A stretch of DNA of 41,152 nucleotides, from the NCBI GenBank assembly GCA_021154885.1, contig JAJKHS010000029.1, positions 1-41,152 of the forward strand, written 5' to 3'. The stretch's first letter is position 1. Every line of letters starts with the position of its first letter. Below, one piece after another: positions 1 through 9,256 of this stretch. The position numbers and the translations under genes are program-made. The notes beneath the pieces were generated by a model that was not told the origin of the DNA, did not search any database, and saw nothing but the letters and a program-made list of their open reading frames with translations. Source of the DNA: Thermoanaerobaculum sp. (GTDB taxonomy: Bacteria > Acidobacteriota > Thermoanaerobaculia > Multivoradales > UBA5704).

Positions 1-98
1 CCCGTCTCTGAGGGGAAGAGCTTAGGGGACAAGCGTTTACGAGGACCGGAACCCCGCAATTCTAATTGTCGTCACCCCGCAGTTCTAATTGTCGCCCA
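1..98. mobile_element. Terminal part of a probable IS21-like insertion sequence
   Basis: Two direct copies of a motif (accccgcaRttctaattgtcg) lie at about 52-72 and 75-94, each carrying a short inverted repeat of the CAATT-ct-AATTG type. The right edge ends with CA at 97-98, next to a GNAT coding sequence that stops abruptly. Multiple short terminal repeats and TG...CA ends are typical of IS21-family elements. The transposase genes would lie left of position 1, so the family assignment is an inference from the end structure only. Confidence 0.45.
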
Positions 99-210
99 AC
101 ATCCAGGGTCCTTTTCCATATTGGAGGGTCAGGTGCTCCGCCACCGCGGTGCGCAACGCGGCGAGCGCCGCAGCGTCGTCAGCCGTCGCGGGTTCGAGCC
201 TGACGTGCAC
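85..210 (-). pseudogene. Truncated GNAT N-acetyltransferase (N-terminal fragment)
   Basis: A GTG at 210 begins four bases after the stop of the metallophosphoesterase, with GGAG nine bases upstream. The 41 codons have the look of a GNAT N-terminus (RLEPATADDAAALAALR, then a YGKGPW segment), in which strand beta1 and helix alpha1 precede the acetyl-CoA fold. The reading frame then runs into the repeated IS-like end and stops at a TAG that belongs to that element. A full GNAT is about 150-180 residues, so roughly three quarters is missing, including the acetyl-CoA P-loop, and it should be inactive. It was probably the last gene of the acc operon before the insertion. The fragment is too short to predict a substrate. 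Confidence 0.6.
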
Positions 211-214
211 GACC

Positions 215-958
215 CTACGCTCCGAACGCCAGCCGGTCCGCCAGGGTATGTGGGAGGCCTGCTTTGCGAATACGGCGCTGGGACTCCTGAATGGGATATT
301 CGACCCTGTACCAGCGGACGATGCCCTTGGCGCTGTCGTAGGTCATGTAGGAGGCTCTGGGATCGCGGTCGCGCGGCTGGCCGATGGAGCCGGGGTTGAT
401 GAGGTAGCGCCCCCCCGGATCGAGCTGGATGCGGCCGCTGGTGCCGCGCAGGGCCTTCACTCCCAACAGCCGCCCCTCCAGCCAGAAGAGCGACGGGATA
501 TGGGTGTGGCCGAAGAAGGTCACCGGCATCTGGAAGCGGGAGAAGATCTCCCAGGCGTCGACGTCGGAGAAGACGTAGGTGTCCTCGTCGAGCGGCGAGC
601 CGTGGCAGATGGCGAGCCCCTCCTCCACCTGCACCGGCCCCCGGGGGAGGCTGCGCACGTAGCGGAGGTTGGCCGGAGTGAGCCGGCCGGTGGTCCACTG
701 CGCCGCCGCCAGCGCGGTCTGATTGAAGTTGCCGCCGGAGTCGATGCCGGTCACCACCTTGTCGTGGTTGCCGCGCACGGTGTGGAGGCGGGGCCCGAGG
801 TCGCGCACGGCTTCGACCACCTGGTTGGGCGCGGCGCCGTAGCCCACCAGGTCGCCGAGCACCAGCACGGCGTCGAAGCGCTTGCGGCGAGCCCGCCGCA
901 GGACGGCCTCGAACGCCTCCCAGTTGGCGTGCATGTCCGAGAGAATCAGATAGCGCAC
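215..958 (-). CDS. Calcineurin-like metallophosphoesterase (YfcE/MJ0936-like)
   Basis: A 247-residue cytosolic phosphoesterase. All metal-binding motifs of the family are visible: D-x-H at 8-10 (SDMHAN), GDLVGYG at 35-41, GNHD at 63-66, CHG at 118-120 and GHTH at 150-153. Such proteins bind two divalent metals and hydrolyse phosphodiesters or phosphomonoesters; the natural substrate cannot be told from sequence. The GTG at 958 is preferred because it opens directly on the first beta strand and has GGGGAAG about six bases upstream. An in-frame ATG at 991 would add a short non-conserved leader. The gene follows aroK by 42 bases and is probably co-transcribed with it as the distal part of the acc operon. 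Confidence 0.85.
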   Translation of the reverse strand: MRYLILSDMHANWEAFEAVLRRARRKRFDAVLVLGDLVGYGAAPNQVVEAVRDLGPRLHTVRGNHDKVVTGIDSGGNFNQTALAAAQWTTGRLTPANLRYVRSLPRGPVQVEEGLAICHGSPLDEDTYVFSDVDAWEIFSRFQMPVTFFGHTHIPSLFWLEGRLLGVKALRGTSGRIQLDPGGRYLINPGSIGQPRDRDPRASYMTYDSAKGIVRWYRVEYPIQESQRRIRKAGLPHTLADRLAFGA

Positions 959-1000
959 CGGTCTTCCCCGATCAACGATCCCCCAATCCAACGCCCCCGA

Positions 1001-1504
1001 TCAACGATCCCCGATCAACAGGGCGATCCTCGCCGCGATCTCCTCCGGACCCTCGCCGGGAGCCACGTCGACTGTCACGTCCGCCCGGCGGTAGGCCGGC
1101 AGCCGCTGATGATAGAGCGACAGGGCCTGCACCTCGTCGCGGAACAGCGGGCGGTCCGCCTTGCCCAGCGCGCCGATGCGCGCGACGATGGTGGCGAACG
1201 GCGGGTTGAGCCACACCGAAAGCCCGTTGGCGCCGATCCAGCGCGCGTTGGCCTCTGACACCATGGTACCGCCTCCGGTCGAAACCACCACGCCTGGATG
1301 CCGGGCGGTGTCGCGCAGGAGCTCGGCCTCCATCTGGCGAAAGGCGGGCTCCCCCTGCTCTGTGAAGATCTCCCGCACCGTCGTTCCCGCCCGCTTCTCG
1401 ATCTCCTCGTCCAGGTCCACGAACGGCACCCCCAGACGCGCTGCCAGCCGCCGGCCCACGGTCGTCTTGCCGGAGCCCATGAACCCCGTCAGGTAGACGC
1501 GCAT
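1001..1504 (-). CDS. aroK: Shikimate kinase
   Basis: Phosphorylates shikimate to shikimate 3-phosphate with ATP in the chorismate pathway, in the cytosol. The 167 residues are normal for the family. Visible features are the Walker A motif GFMGSGKT at 7-14, the shikimate-binding Asp at 32 in FVDLDEEIE, the conserved FR at 55-56, the triple Gly loop at 77-79 (STGGGT), the lid arginine in KADRPLF near 117, and the C-terminal RLPAYRRAD adenine-binding segment. The gene overlaps the end of thiE by 16 bases, so translation is probably coupled. All catalytic landmarks are intact, so it should be active. Confidence 0.95.
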   Translation of the reverse strand: MRVYLTGFMGSGKTTVGRRLAARLGVPFVDLDEEIEKRAGTTVREIFTEQGEPAFRQMEAELLRDTARHPGVVVSTGGGTMVSEANARWIGANGLSVWLNPPFATIVARIGALGKADRPLFRDEVQALSLYHQRLPAYRRADVTVDVAPGEGPEEIAARIALLIGDR

Positions 1505-2150
1505 GAGCGATGGCTGCCAGCCGCCGCCAGCAGCCGGCGGCAGTTGGCGCCGATGTCGCCGCGGCAGACGGCTCCCAGCACGGCCGCAGCGTCGGCGCCG
1601 GCAGCCAGCACCGCCGCCACGTTGCCGGCGTCGATGCCGCCGATGGCCACCAGCCGCCGGGCCGTCCGCGGCATCCGCGTCGTCCGCGTCGTCCGGAGAC
1701 TGGCCCGGCGCACGAAGTCGAGGCCCACCACCGGGTCCGGCCGCTCCTTGCCCGTGGTGGGGAAGACCGGCCCCACGGCGATCACGTCCACCTCCGGGTC
1801 GGCGTCCGCGGCGGCGAGTTGCTCTTCGCCGTGGGTGGAGAGGCCGAGCCGCACGCTATGTCCCACCACCCGCCGGGCCGCGGCCGGCGGCAGGTCCGCC
1901 TGGCCGAGGTGGAGGCCCTGTACAGGGAAGAGTGCCGCGAGATCGGCCCGATCATCCACCCAGAGCTCGACGCCACTGCCTTCGAGAGCCCGGCAGCACG
2001 CCTCCAGCGCGGGGTACCACTCCCGCCCCGACAGCCGCTTGCCCCGGACCTGGATCCAGCGCACGCCCGCCGCCGCCATCTCGGCCACCGCGGCGGCCAA
2101 CGGCCTGGGATGGAGCGCCTCGGCGTCGGCGATGGCATAGATGGCGGACG

Positions 2151-2154
<4 letters not shown>
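1489..2154 (-). CDS. thiE: Thiamine-phosphate synthase
   Basis: Joins HMP-pyrophosphate and the thiazole phosphate to give thiamine phosphate. It is a TIM-barrel protein of 221 residues. Diagnostic segments are [12 protein letters not shown] (34-45), VDDRADLA (67-74), [10 protein letters not shown] (80-89), [10 protein letters not shown] (104-113), [12 protein letters not shown] (126-137) and AIGGIDAGN (170-178). The ATG overlaps the accC stop in an ATGA arrangement, and its end overlaps aroK. A short Arg/Thr-rich segment at 152-166 interrupts the barrel just before the IGGI motif and is encoded by 9-bp tandem repeats. It looks like an in-frame expansion in a loop. Nothing indicates loss of function. 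No other thiamine gene is nearby. Confidence 0.9.
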
Positions 2155-3515
<1,361 letters not shown>

Positions 3516-3531
3516 CGGCGGGCCCGGGGTC

Positions 3532-4035
3532 TCAAGCGAGGCGGATGGCGAAGAGCGGCTCACCGAACTCCACCGCCTGGGCGTTCTGGGGGTAGATCTC
3601 GGCGATCACCCCGTCCACGTCCGACTCGATCTCATTCATCAGCTTCATCGCTTCGATGATGCAGAGCACCTGCCCCTTCTTCACCCGCGAGCCGACCTCG
3701 ACGAAGGGCTCGGAGTCGGGCGACGACGCACGGTAGAACGTACCGACGATCGGGGAGTTGAGGATATGGGTGCCCGCCTGCGGTGCGGCGGGCGCCGCCG
3801 CGGCGGCCGGAGCAGGGGCCGGCGGCGCCGCGGCCAGGACCGGAGCGGCAGCGGCGGGGACCGCCCCAGGGACCCCGGCCGGGGCCGGCTGGACCGCCGC
3901 CGTCACCGCCACCAAGGGCGCCGCCTGCTGGCCGTCGATCTTGAGGCGGAATCCCGAGCGCTCGAGCTCGAGACCCTGGAGCCGGTTCTGGGCCACCAGC
4001 TCGATCAGTTCCTTGATCTGTTCAAATGTCAGCAC
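3532..4035 (-). CDS. accB: Biotin carboxyl carrier protein of acetyl-CoA carboxylase
   Basis: Carries the covalently bound biotin that shuttles CO2 between AccC and the carboxyltransferase. With the GTG at 4035 it has 167 residues. A helical N-terminal region (1-35, [12 protein letters not shown]) is followed by a very Ala/Pro-rich flexible linker (40-87) and the biotinyl domain (88-167), with the biotinylated lysine at 131 in EAMKLMNE. The GTG is chosen because AAAGGG lies seven bases upstream and the canonical helix begins there. The longer ATG-initiated frame would read back into the roadblock gene. It is co-transcribed with accC. Confidence 0.94.
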   Translation of the reverse strand: MLTFEQIKELIELVAQNRLQGLELERSGFRLKIDGQQAAPLVAVTAAVQPAPAGVPGAVPAAAAPVLAAAPPAPAPAAAAAPAAPQAGTHILNSPIVGTFYRASSPDSEPFVEVGSRVKKGQVLCIIEAMKLMNEIESDVDGVIAEIYPQNAQAVEFGEPLFAIRLA

Positions 4036-4069
4036 GTCGATGCCCTTTGCCAAGAGGTCAACCAAGAGG

Positions 4070-4426
4070 TCAGGAGAGCTCACTCTCCAGGAGCAGACGC
4101 GCTCGCCGGAGCTCGAACCGGGCCCGCCCATAGTTGCCCTCGGGTCCAAGCACGAGAAGCAGATAATAATCCGCGGCGACAGAGCTTACCATCAGCGTCA
4201 GCCGGTCCGTGGTCACCGAGAAGTGCTGCACCTCGCCGACGTCCAGCTCGCGGTGGTTCTCGGTGATGGAGCGCACCTGGGTGACCAGCTCGGCAGCCAG
4301 GACTTCGAGGTCCAGGCTCGGATCGGAGCTGACGGATTCCACGGGCATACCGTCCCGGGCCACCAGCGACAGGGCGAGAGCGCCCTCGATGCGGTTGCTG
4401 ATCCGGCTCAGTTGGTCAAGAAACAT
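4070..4426 (-). CDS. Roadblock/LC7 (MglB-like) domain protein
   Basis: A single-domain protein of 118 residues with the roadblock/LC7 pattern: an N-terminal amphipathic helix ([16 protein letters not shown]), a beta strand [12 protein letters not shown], a second helix [13 protein letters not shown], then strands including [16 protein letters not shown] and YYLLLVLG. In bacteria such proteins are dimeric regulators of Ras-like GTPases such as MglA, but no GTPase gene is seen here. It overlaps the TPR gene upstream by 11 bases and precedes accB by 34 bases, so translation coupling with the TPR protein is likely. A partnership with that TPR protein is the simplest inference; a role in fatty-acid synthesis is not shown. 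Confidence 0.8.
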   Translation of the reverse strand: MFLDQLSRISNRIEGALALSLVARDGMPVESVSSDPSLDLEVLAAELVTQVRSITENHRELDVGEVQHFSVTTDRLTLMVSSVAADYYLLLVLGPEGNYGRARFELRRARLLLESELS

Positions 4427-5783
4427 CGCGCTGGCCCCCCCGCCGGATGCGCTCCAGGTAGCTCTTCAGAAGGAACGCCTTGCGGGCTCTCCCCTCCGCT
4501 TCGCCCGACCGGCCGCCCGGCTGATACCCCGCGAGCAGACCATGCGCGTCGAGCGGCCGCGACGCCGCAGATTCGGAGATCCCGGCGACCGCCGGCTGGG
4601 CGAGCTTCTCCAGACCTTCTCGCGCCGCGGCGCTCTCCGGCTCGCGGCTCAGGACCTCGCGGAAGATCCGCTCGGCCTCCGCCGGGTAGCCCTGGCGCAG
4701 GTAGAGCTCGCCCAGCGTGGCCGTGGCGATGGGCTCGGGTGCGGCGGCGACCGGTGGCGCCGGGGCCGGCGGCGTGGAGACCTCCGGCGCCGGCGGCGGT
4801 GCCCAGGGGGTCGTCTCCTCGAGGTCGAAGACCAGCGGCTCCGCCGGTTCCGCGGCGATGGCGGCCGGCGCCTCGGGCTGCGGGGCCACCTCGACGGCGG
4901 CGAGGGGCTCGGGCTCCTCGACGGCAACCGGCGGCGGCTCGACCGCCTCCGCCGTCAGGTCGAGATGGAACAGGTCCTCGGCGGCCAGTCCGGCGAGATA
5001 GCGCCGCCGGCGGTCGCGGGAGGCGAGGCCCGGAAACAGGACGTCCGCCGGCTCGGGCTCCTCCGCTTCCGCGGGCTTGGGCTCCTCTTCGAGCACGGCC
5101 ACGGGGGCCGTCATCGGAGCCGATACCACAGGCGCCGGCGCCCACAGGCCGGCGAACGGCTCCGCCTCCCGGACCGCGGGCGCCACAGCTCGGGGAGCGG
5201 GCGGATCGAGCTCGAAGACATCGCCGGCCGGCCGGGGGGGCCGGGGAGCCGCGGGGCGTCCGAGGTCGAAGATGTCGTCGCCCGCCGTGCGGGACGGCGC
5301 TGGCGGGGGCGGCGGCAGGGGTCGGCCTGGCGCCGCCGGGGGACGCGGATTCTCGGCCTGGGAAGGTTGATCCATCGTGCGGAGCCTCCGGCGCAGCTCT
5401 TCGATTTCGGGATCGCTGTCGTTCAGCAGCGTATAGAGGTCGAGTCGCTCGCGGGCCTTCTCGGGCTCGGAGGTCTCGATGTACGCCCGCACCAGCAGCT
5501 TGTTGGCCACCATCTGGGTGGCGTCCTGCTTGACCACCCGCTCCAGCACCACCCGGGACGGCTCGGGCTCGCCCAGCTCCAGCAGGCAGCGCCCCTTGGC
5601 CACCAGGGCCGAGAGATAGCCGGGGTGCTCCTTCAAGCCTCGCTCCAGGACCTCCAGCGCCTCCCGCACCCGGCCCTGATGGCGGTACTCCTCCGCGAGC
5701 TGGAGGAAGATGCGGGAGGAAGGGTCGGATTCCCAGCGTGAGCGGAGCTGGGCGAGGCGGTCGGGGAACGCGCCGTCAGTCAT
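4416..5783 (-). CDS. TPR protein with long Pro/Ala/Glu-rich centre
   Basis: A 455-residue protein without signal peptide. Residues 1-125 contain about three TPR-like helical hairpins (LAEEYRHQGRVREALEVLER, LVAKGRCLLELGEPEPSRVV, LVRAYIETSEPEKARERL). A disordered Pro/Ala/Glu-rich middle follows (about 130-345), with short repeated IFDL/VFEL/LFHLDL-type hydrophobic clusters. A final TPR (LGELYLRQGYPAEAERIFREVL) lies near 350-375, and a basic tail ends the protein. The hydrophobic clusters in an acidic linker could be docking motifs; that is inference. It is the first gene of the acc operon and overlaps the roadblock gene. Its function is unknown; a scaffold for the roadblock protein is plausible. 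Confidence 0.75.
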   Translation of the reverse strand: MTDGAFPDRLAQLRSRWESDPSSRIFLQLAEEYRHQGRVREALEVLERGLKEHPGYLSALVAKGRCLLELGEPEPSRVVLERVVKQDATQMVANKLLVRAYIETSEPEKARERLDLYTLLNDSDPEIEELRRRLRTMDQPSQAENPRPPAAPGRPLPPPPPAPSRTAGDDIFDLGRPAAPRPPRPAGDVFELDPPAPRAVAPAVREAEPFAGLWAPAPVVSAPMTAPVAVLEEEPKPAEAEEPEPADVLFPGLASRDRRRRYLAGLAAEDLFHLDLTAEAVEPPPVAVEEPEPLAAVEVAPQPEAPAAIAAEPAEPLVFDLEETTPWAPPPAPEVSTPPAPAPPVAAAPEPIATATLGELYLRQGYPAEAERIFREVLSREPESAAAREGLEKLAQPAVAGISESAASRPLDAHGLLAGYQPGGRSGEAEGRARKAFLLKSYLERIRRGGQRDVS

Positions 5784-5859
5784 GCGGGGACACCTTGGAC
5801 GGGGGTTGGGCGCGTGCGAGCGGAGCGGAAGGCGTCAGGAGTGGCAGCAAAGTGGCCGC

Positions 5860-5865
5860 ATTATA
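5860..5865 (-). promoter_or_regulatory. Extended -10 promoter of the TPR-roadblock-acc operon
   Basis: On the minus strand the sequence reads TGCTATAATG, a perfect TATAAT with the TG of an extended -10. No good -35 is present at the right distance, as is usual for extended -10 promoters. Transcription would start near 5853, leaving a leader of about 70 bases before the ATG at 5783. It lies between the hairpin that follows the Big-1 gene and the first gene of the operon. Confidence 0.5.
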
Positions 5866-5875
5866 GCAGCACAGC

Positions 5876-5908
5876 CGTCCCTCCCCCGCGTACGGCGGAG
5901 GAGGGACG
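5876..5908 (-). terminator. Hairpin after the Big-1 lipoprotein gene
   Basis: Arms CGTCCCTCC (5876-5884) and GGAGGGACG (5900-5908) pair perfectly, with further GC pairing possible inside the loop. It lies 22 bases past the stop of the Big-1 gene in the direction of transcription. There is no T-run, so it may be an mRNA-end stabiliser or a weak terminator rather than a classic intrinsic terminator. Confidence 0.45.
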
Positions 5909-5930
5909 CTGGCGTGGGTTTAAGCCCGCT

Positions 5931-7193
5931 TCACTGAACGGTGATCGTGGTCGTGGACTCCAGCAGTTGACCGTCGCCCCTGGCGGTCCGCGCGGTCACC
6001 TTGAAGCTGGTCCTGCCGGCGAGCTGGGCCTGGGTCACCGTGAGCTTGTTGGTCGCGACGCCGTTGGTGTCCGTGAACACCACGCCCGTGCTGGCGAAGG
6101 TTCCGACCTCCGACGAGAAGGTGACGGCGGCTCCCTGGAGGGGCTGGCCCTGGGAGTTGGTGACGAAGGCGGAGAAGTTGATCGTGCCGCCGGAGGGCGG
6201 GATCGTCTGCGAGTCCGCCTGCAGGTTGATGGCCGCCGCCGCGTCGCGGATGGTCACCGTCGTGGTCACCGCATCGCTCGTGCCGACGATGCCGGTGATC
6301 GTGGCCGTGCCCGGCTGCGAGCCCGCCTGCAGGGTCGTCGTCGCGAGGCCGCCCTGAGTCGTGGGCCTCGAATTGGTCAGAGTCCCGAGGTTGGTGGTGA
6401 GGGTCACGGCCGTGCCATCCGCCACCGGGCTGCCGTCCGAGTTGCGCGCGATCACGGTGACCGTGGCCGTGCCGTTGACGGCGACGTTGTTGGGGGACAC
6501 GCTGATGATCAGCGTCGGCTTCGGAGCGAAGGAGATGGTCACTGTGGTCGTCGCCGCGTCACTCGACCCGACGATCGCCGTGATGGTCGCGGTTCCCTCC
6601 CGGGATCCCGCGGTCAGCGTCGCGGTCGCCGTGCCGTTCGCCCCGATCGTCGGGCTCGTCGGTCTGAGAGTGCCCTGAGACGTGGTCAGGGTGACCGTCT
6701 GGCCCTGAGCCACGGGAGTGCCGTCCGAGTTGCGGGCGACGACGGTGACGGTGGCAGTGCCCCCGGGAGCGACCGTGCTGGGAGTCACACTGACGCTCAC
6801 CAGCGGCTTGGAGCCCGTCCCCACGCCCACCTGGATGGTCGTATTCGCCATGACCGTGCCGGTGCCCGTGGCCGCCGTGATTTTCGCCGGCCCCGACCGC
6901 CCGTCGGCGTGGAAGGTGGCCGTCGCCGTGCCGGTGCGGTCGACCGCCACGATGGAGTCGATGGTGCCGATGTCCGAGGACAGACGGATCTCCGTCCCGG
7001 GATTCAGGGGATTGCCGTCGGGCCGGCGGCCGACGATGGTGATGGTGGAAGTCCCCGTAAGGGAAATTTGACTGGGATTGGCGCTGACGACGAGGGCGGT
7101 GCCATCCGGGGCGACCGGCGTGGCCTTGTCGCAGCCCACCAGGGTGAGGGCGGCAAAGATGAACAGCAGGGGAGCGACAATTCGGTAAGTCAT
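5931..7193 (-). CDS. Lipoprotein with four Big-1 type Ig-like repeats
   Basis: A 420-residue exported protein. The signal peptide ends in a lipobox (LVGC, Cys21). It is followed by about four bacterial Ig-like group 1 repeats (roughly 34-122, 130-223, 229-316, 322-420). Each has the pattern of a V-T-V strand, then (N/D)SDG(T/S)PVA, G-T-x-V-T-L-T-T and a G-(T/A)-A-T-x-T-x-x-A-G segment. Repeats two and three are very similar. Such repeats form rigid rods on the cell surface, as in invasins and adhesins. There is no C-terminal anchor, so the lipid is the likely attachment. It is the last gene of the pilMNOPQ cluster, so it may act with the pilus or coat it; that is inferred from position only. 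Confidence 0.8.
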   Translation of the reverse strand: MTYRIVAPLLFIFAALTLVGCDKATPVAPDGTALVVSANPSQISLTGTSTITIVGRRPDGNPLNPGTEIRLSSDIGTIDSIVAVDRTGTATATFHADGRSGPAKITAATGTGTVMANTTIQVGVGTGSKPLVSVSVTPSTVAPGGTATVTVVARNSDGTPVAQGQTVTLTTSQGTLRPTSPTIGANGTATATLTAGSREGTATITAIVGSSDAATTTVTISFAPKPTLIISVSPNNVAVNGTATVTVIARNSDGSPVADGTAVTLTTNLGTLTNSRPTTQGGLATTTLQAGSQPGTATITGIVGTSDAVTTTVTIRDAAAAINLQADSQTIPPSGGTINFSAFVTNSQGQPLQGAAVTFSSEVGTFASTGVVFTDTNGVATNKLTVTQAQLAGRTSFKVTARTARGDGQLLESTTTITVQ

Positions 7194-7211
7194 AGCAACT
7201 CAGTATACGAA

Positions 7212-7245
7212 CCGGGGCGGCCATCCGTCTAGACGGCCGCCCCGG
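7212..7245 (-). terminator. Strong GC hairpin between the IPT and Big-1 genes
   Basis: An 11-bp perfect inverted repeat (CCGGGGCGGCC at 7212-7222, GGCCGCCCCGG at 7235-7245) closes a 12-base loop that holds a small palindrome of its own. It follows the IPT gene by about 30 bases and precedes the Big-1 gene by 18. A short run TTCGTAT follows on the minus strand. It may attenuate readthrough into the last gene or separate the mRNAs. Confidence 0.5.
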
Positions 7246-7275
7246 CAGTGAGGTCAGAGTGTTGCAGGCGAGGCC

Positions 7276-9237
7276 TTACGGGACCGTCACCTGGTTCACG
7301 ACGAAGCTCGAGCCGTTGGCGTTGCTCACCGTCAGCTTGACCGCGTAGGTGCCCGGCGCGCTGAACGTATGGCTCGGGTTCTGTGCCGTGCTGGTGGCAC
7401 CGTTGTCGAAGAACTGCCAGCTCCAACTGGTCGGCGAGCCGGTAGACGTATCGACGAACTGCACCGCCAGCCCGTTCTTCGAGAACGTGAAGGAGGCGGT
7501 CGGCGCCGGCGGCGGCGGCGGTTGCGTCTGGTTCCGGCAACTGCCATCCGGCGGGAACAACGTGAACCCGTTGCGGAACGTCGTGGTGCAATGGGTGTCG
7601 CCGTTGGTCACCGTGATGTTGATGTTCGTCGGGAGGCTCATCGTGCCGCCGGTGCCGCAAGCCTGGGTGGGGAAGAAGCTCAGGGGCTCGGCCGGCGCCG
7701 TGACGGTGATCGACCCGCCGTCGGGAGAGACGCTGGGAACCACCGTGATGCCGCTCGTCGCGTCGCCGAAGATCACCTGCGAGGATGCCGTGAAACCTCT
7801 GCCCGAGATGACGATCGGGGTGCCCGCAGAGCCGCTGGTGGGATTGACCCCGGAGATCACCGGCACGGCCACGGCGAAGTTGAAGCCGATATTGGCGGTG
7901 ACACCATCGCCGGTGGAGATGTTGGTGACGCTCACCGCCGTCGAGGAGATGAGGCCGTTGGCCGGACACGTGGCCGGGATCGGCGCCGGGCTGGTGAGGA
8001 TCACGATCTGGGAACCGCTCACCGAGACCACCTGCTGCGCCACGCTGACGCCGGAGAAGGCGAACGAGACGGCCACCGGAGCGGAGAAGCCGGAGCCGTC
8101 GATGGCGACCCGGGTGCCGCCCGAGGCGGGACCGCTGCCCTGGGACATGGCGGTGATCTGCACGCTGGTGCCGTATTTGAAGGCCTGTGGCGAGACGATG
8201 CTGAAGCCGGTGTCGACGTTCTTGACCAGCAGGTCCACCACCTGGTTGATGAGGGTCTGGCCGAAGCCGCGGGCCGCCGGCGTGACGGCGACGATGCGGG
8301 TGGGCGTCACCGAGGTGATGGTGGCCTCCACGCCGTTGAAGCTGGCGGCGCTGGTGCCGTGGCCGAAGAGGACCTGGACCGGCGACTGGAAGCCGTCGCC
8401 GACGATGGTGACGACGGTGCCGCCGTCGTTGGTGCCCAGGGGAGGAGTGACGGAGAAGACGACCGGCTGCTGTGTGCCGCCGCCCAGGGCGAAGGTGAAG
8501 CCCCGGTCGAGGGTGTCGACGGCCTGGTTCACCTTGTTGAGATTGATGGTGACCTGGACCGACACGGCGGCCGTCTGGCCGACGCCGACGGAGATGCCCG
8601 CCGCCGCCGCGGACGGGGTGACCACCGTGATCGCGTTGGAGGTGACCGACCGCACGGTCGCAGCCGCGCCGCCGAAGGTCACCCGCACCGGCGCCACGAA
8701 GCCGCCGCCCAGGATGGTGACCTGCTCGCCGCCGCTCGGACTGCCGAGGTTGGGGCTCACCGACGAGACGAAGAAGGTGGCGGCCTGGCCGATGCGGACG
8801 TTGGCCGCTCCGGTGCTGCCCGAGAAGGTGGCGCTGACGGCGGCCGTGCCCGTATCCGAGGTGGCGAACAGGGTGGCCGAGGCGCGGCCACCCACGAGTT
8901 GCAGGTCGACGGCGTTGGCGCCGTTGGCGCTGCCGAAGGCGCCGAGGGTGGTGGTGACGTGAACCACCGAGCCGTCCGCCGGGGGTTGGCCGGTGTCCGC
9001 ACGCACCACGGACACCGTGATGGTGCTCGAGTTGGTGGAGCCGACCGTGATCTCCGGCGGATTGGCCGTGACGGCGATGTTGAAGCTCACCACCGGATCC
9101 GGCGGCTTGGGCGATTGCGGGGTCCCGCCTCCCCCCTTGGGCTCGGTGGGCGACGAAGTGCAGCTCAGCGCCAGCGCCAGAGCTGTCGCGAGGATCAGGG
9201 CGAACAACCGTCGAGGGGCATTCCTCAGAGCATCCAT
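7276..9237 (-). CDS. Lipoprotein with IPT/TIG repeats and a C-terminal PKD domain
   Basis: The ATG at 9237 has CAGGAG seven bases upstream, giving 653 residues; an in-frame start 12 codons earlier has no such site. The signal peptide ends in a lipobox (LALSC), followed by a Gly/Pro spacer. Then come an Ig-like domain (about 50-150), IPT/TIG repeats marked by V-x-P-x-x-G-(S/T)-x-x-G-G and V-x-I-x-G-x-G-F (starts near 158, 265, 370 and 470), and a Pro-rich hinge. The last 85 residues are a PKD domain with W-S-W-Q-F-F-D-N-G and H-T-F-S-A-P-G-T-Y. All are extracellular beta domains used in adhesion or matrix binding. It lies 19 bases downstream of the small lipoprotein gene of the pil operon. The ligand is unknown. 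Confidence 0.82.
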   Translation of the reverse strand: MDALRNAPRRLFALILATALALALSCTSSPTEPKGGGGTPQSPKPPDPVVSFNIAVTANPPEITVGSTNSSTITVSVVRADTGQPPADGSVVHVTTTLGAFGSANGANAVDLQLVGGRASATLFATSDTGTAAVSATFSGSTGAANVRIGQAATFFVSSVSPNLGSPSGGEQVTILGGGFVAPVRVTFGGAAATVRSVTSNAITVVTPSAAAAGISVGVGQTAAVSVQVTINLNKVNQAVDTLDRGFTFALGGGTQQPVVFSVTPPLGTNDGGTVVTIVGDGFQSPVQVLFGHGTSAASFNGVEATITSVTPTRIVAVTPAARGFGQTLINQVVDLLVKNVDTGFSIVSPQAFKYGTSVQITAMSQGSGPASGGTRVAIDGSGFSAPVAVSFAFSGVSVAQQVVSVSGSQIVILTSPAPIPATCPANGLISSTAVSVTNISTGDGVTANIGFNFAVAVPVISGVNPTSGSAGTPIVISGRGFTASSQVIFGDATSGITVVPSVSPDGGSITVTAPAEPLSFFPTQACGTGGTMSLPTNINITVTNGDTHCTTTFRNGFTLFPPDGSCRNQTQPPPPPAPTASFTFSKNGLAVQFVDTSTGSPTSWSWQFFDNGATSTAQNPSHTFSAPGTYAVKLTVSNANGSSFVVNQVTVP

Positions 9238-9256
9238 ACCGAAACTCCTGCCGGGC

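Noticed and set aside
185-215. tRNA T-arm-like GGGTTCGAGCC
   Set aside because: No acceptor, D or anticodon arm can be folded around it, and it lies inside the GNAT fragment coding sequence.
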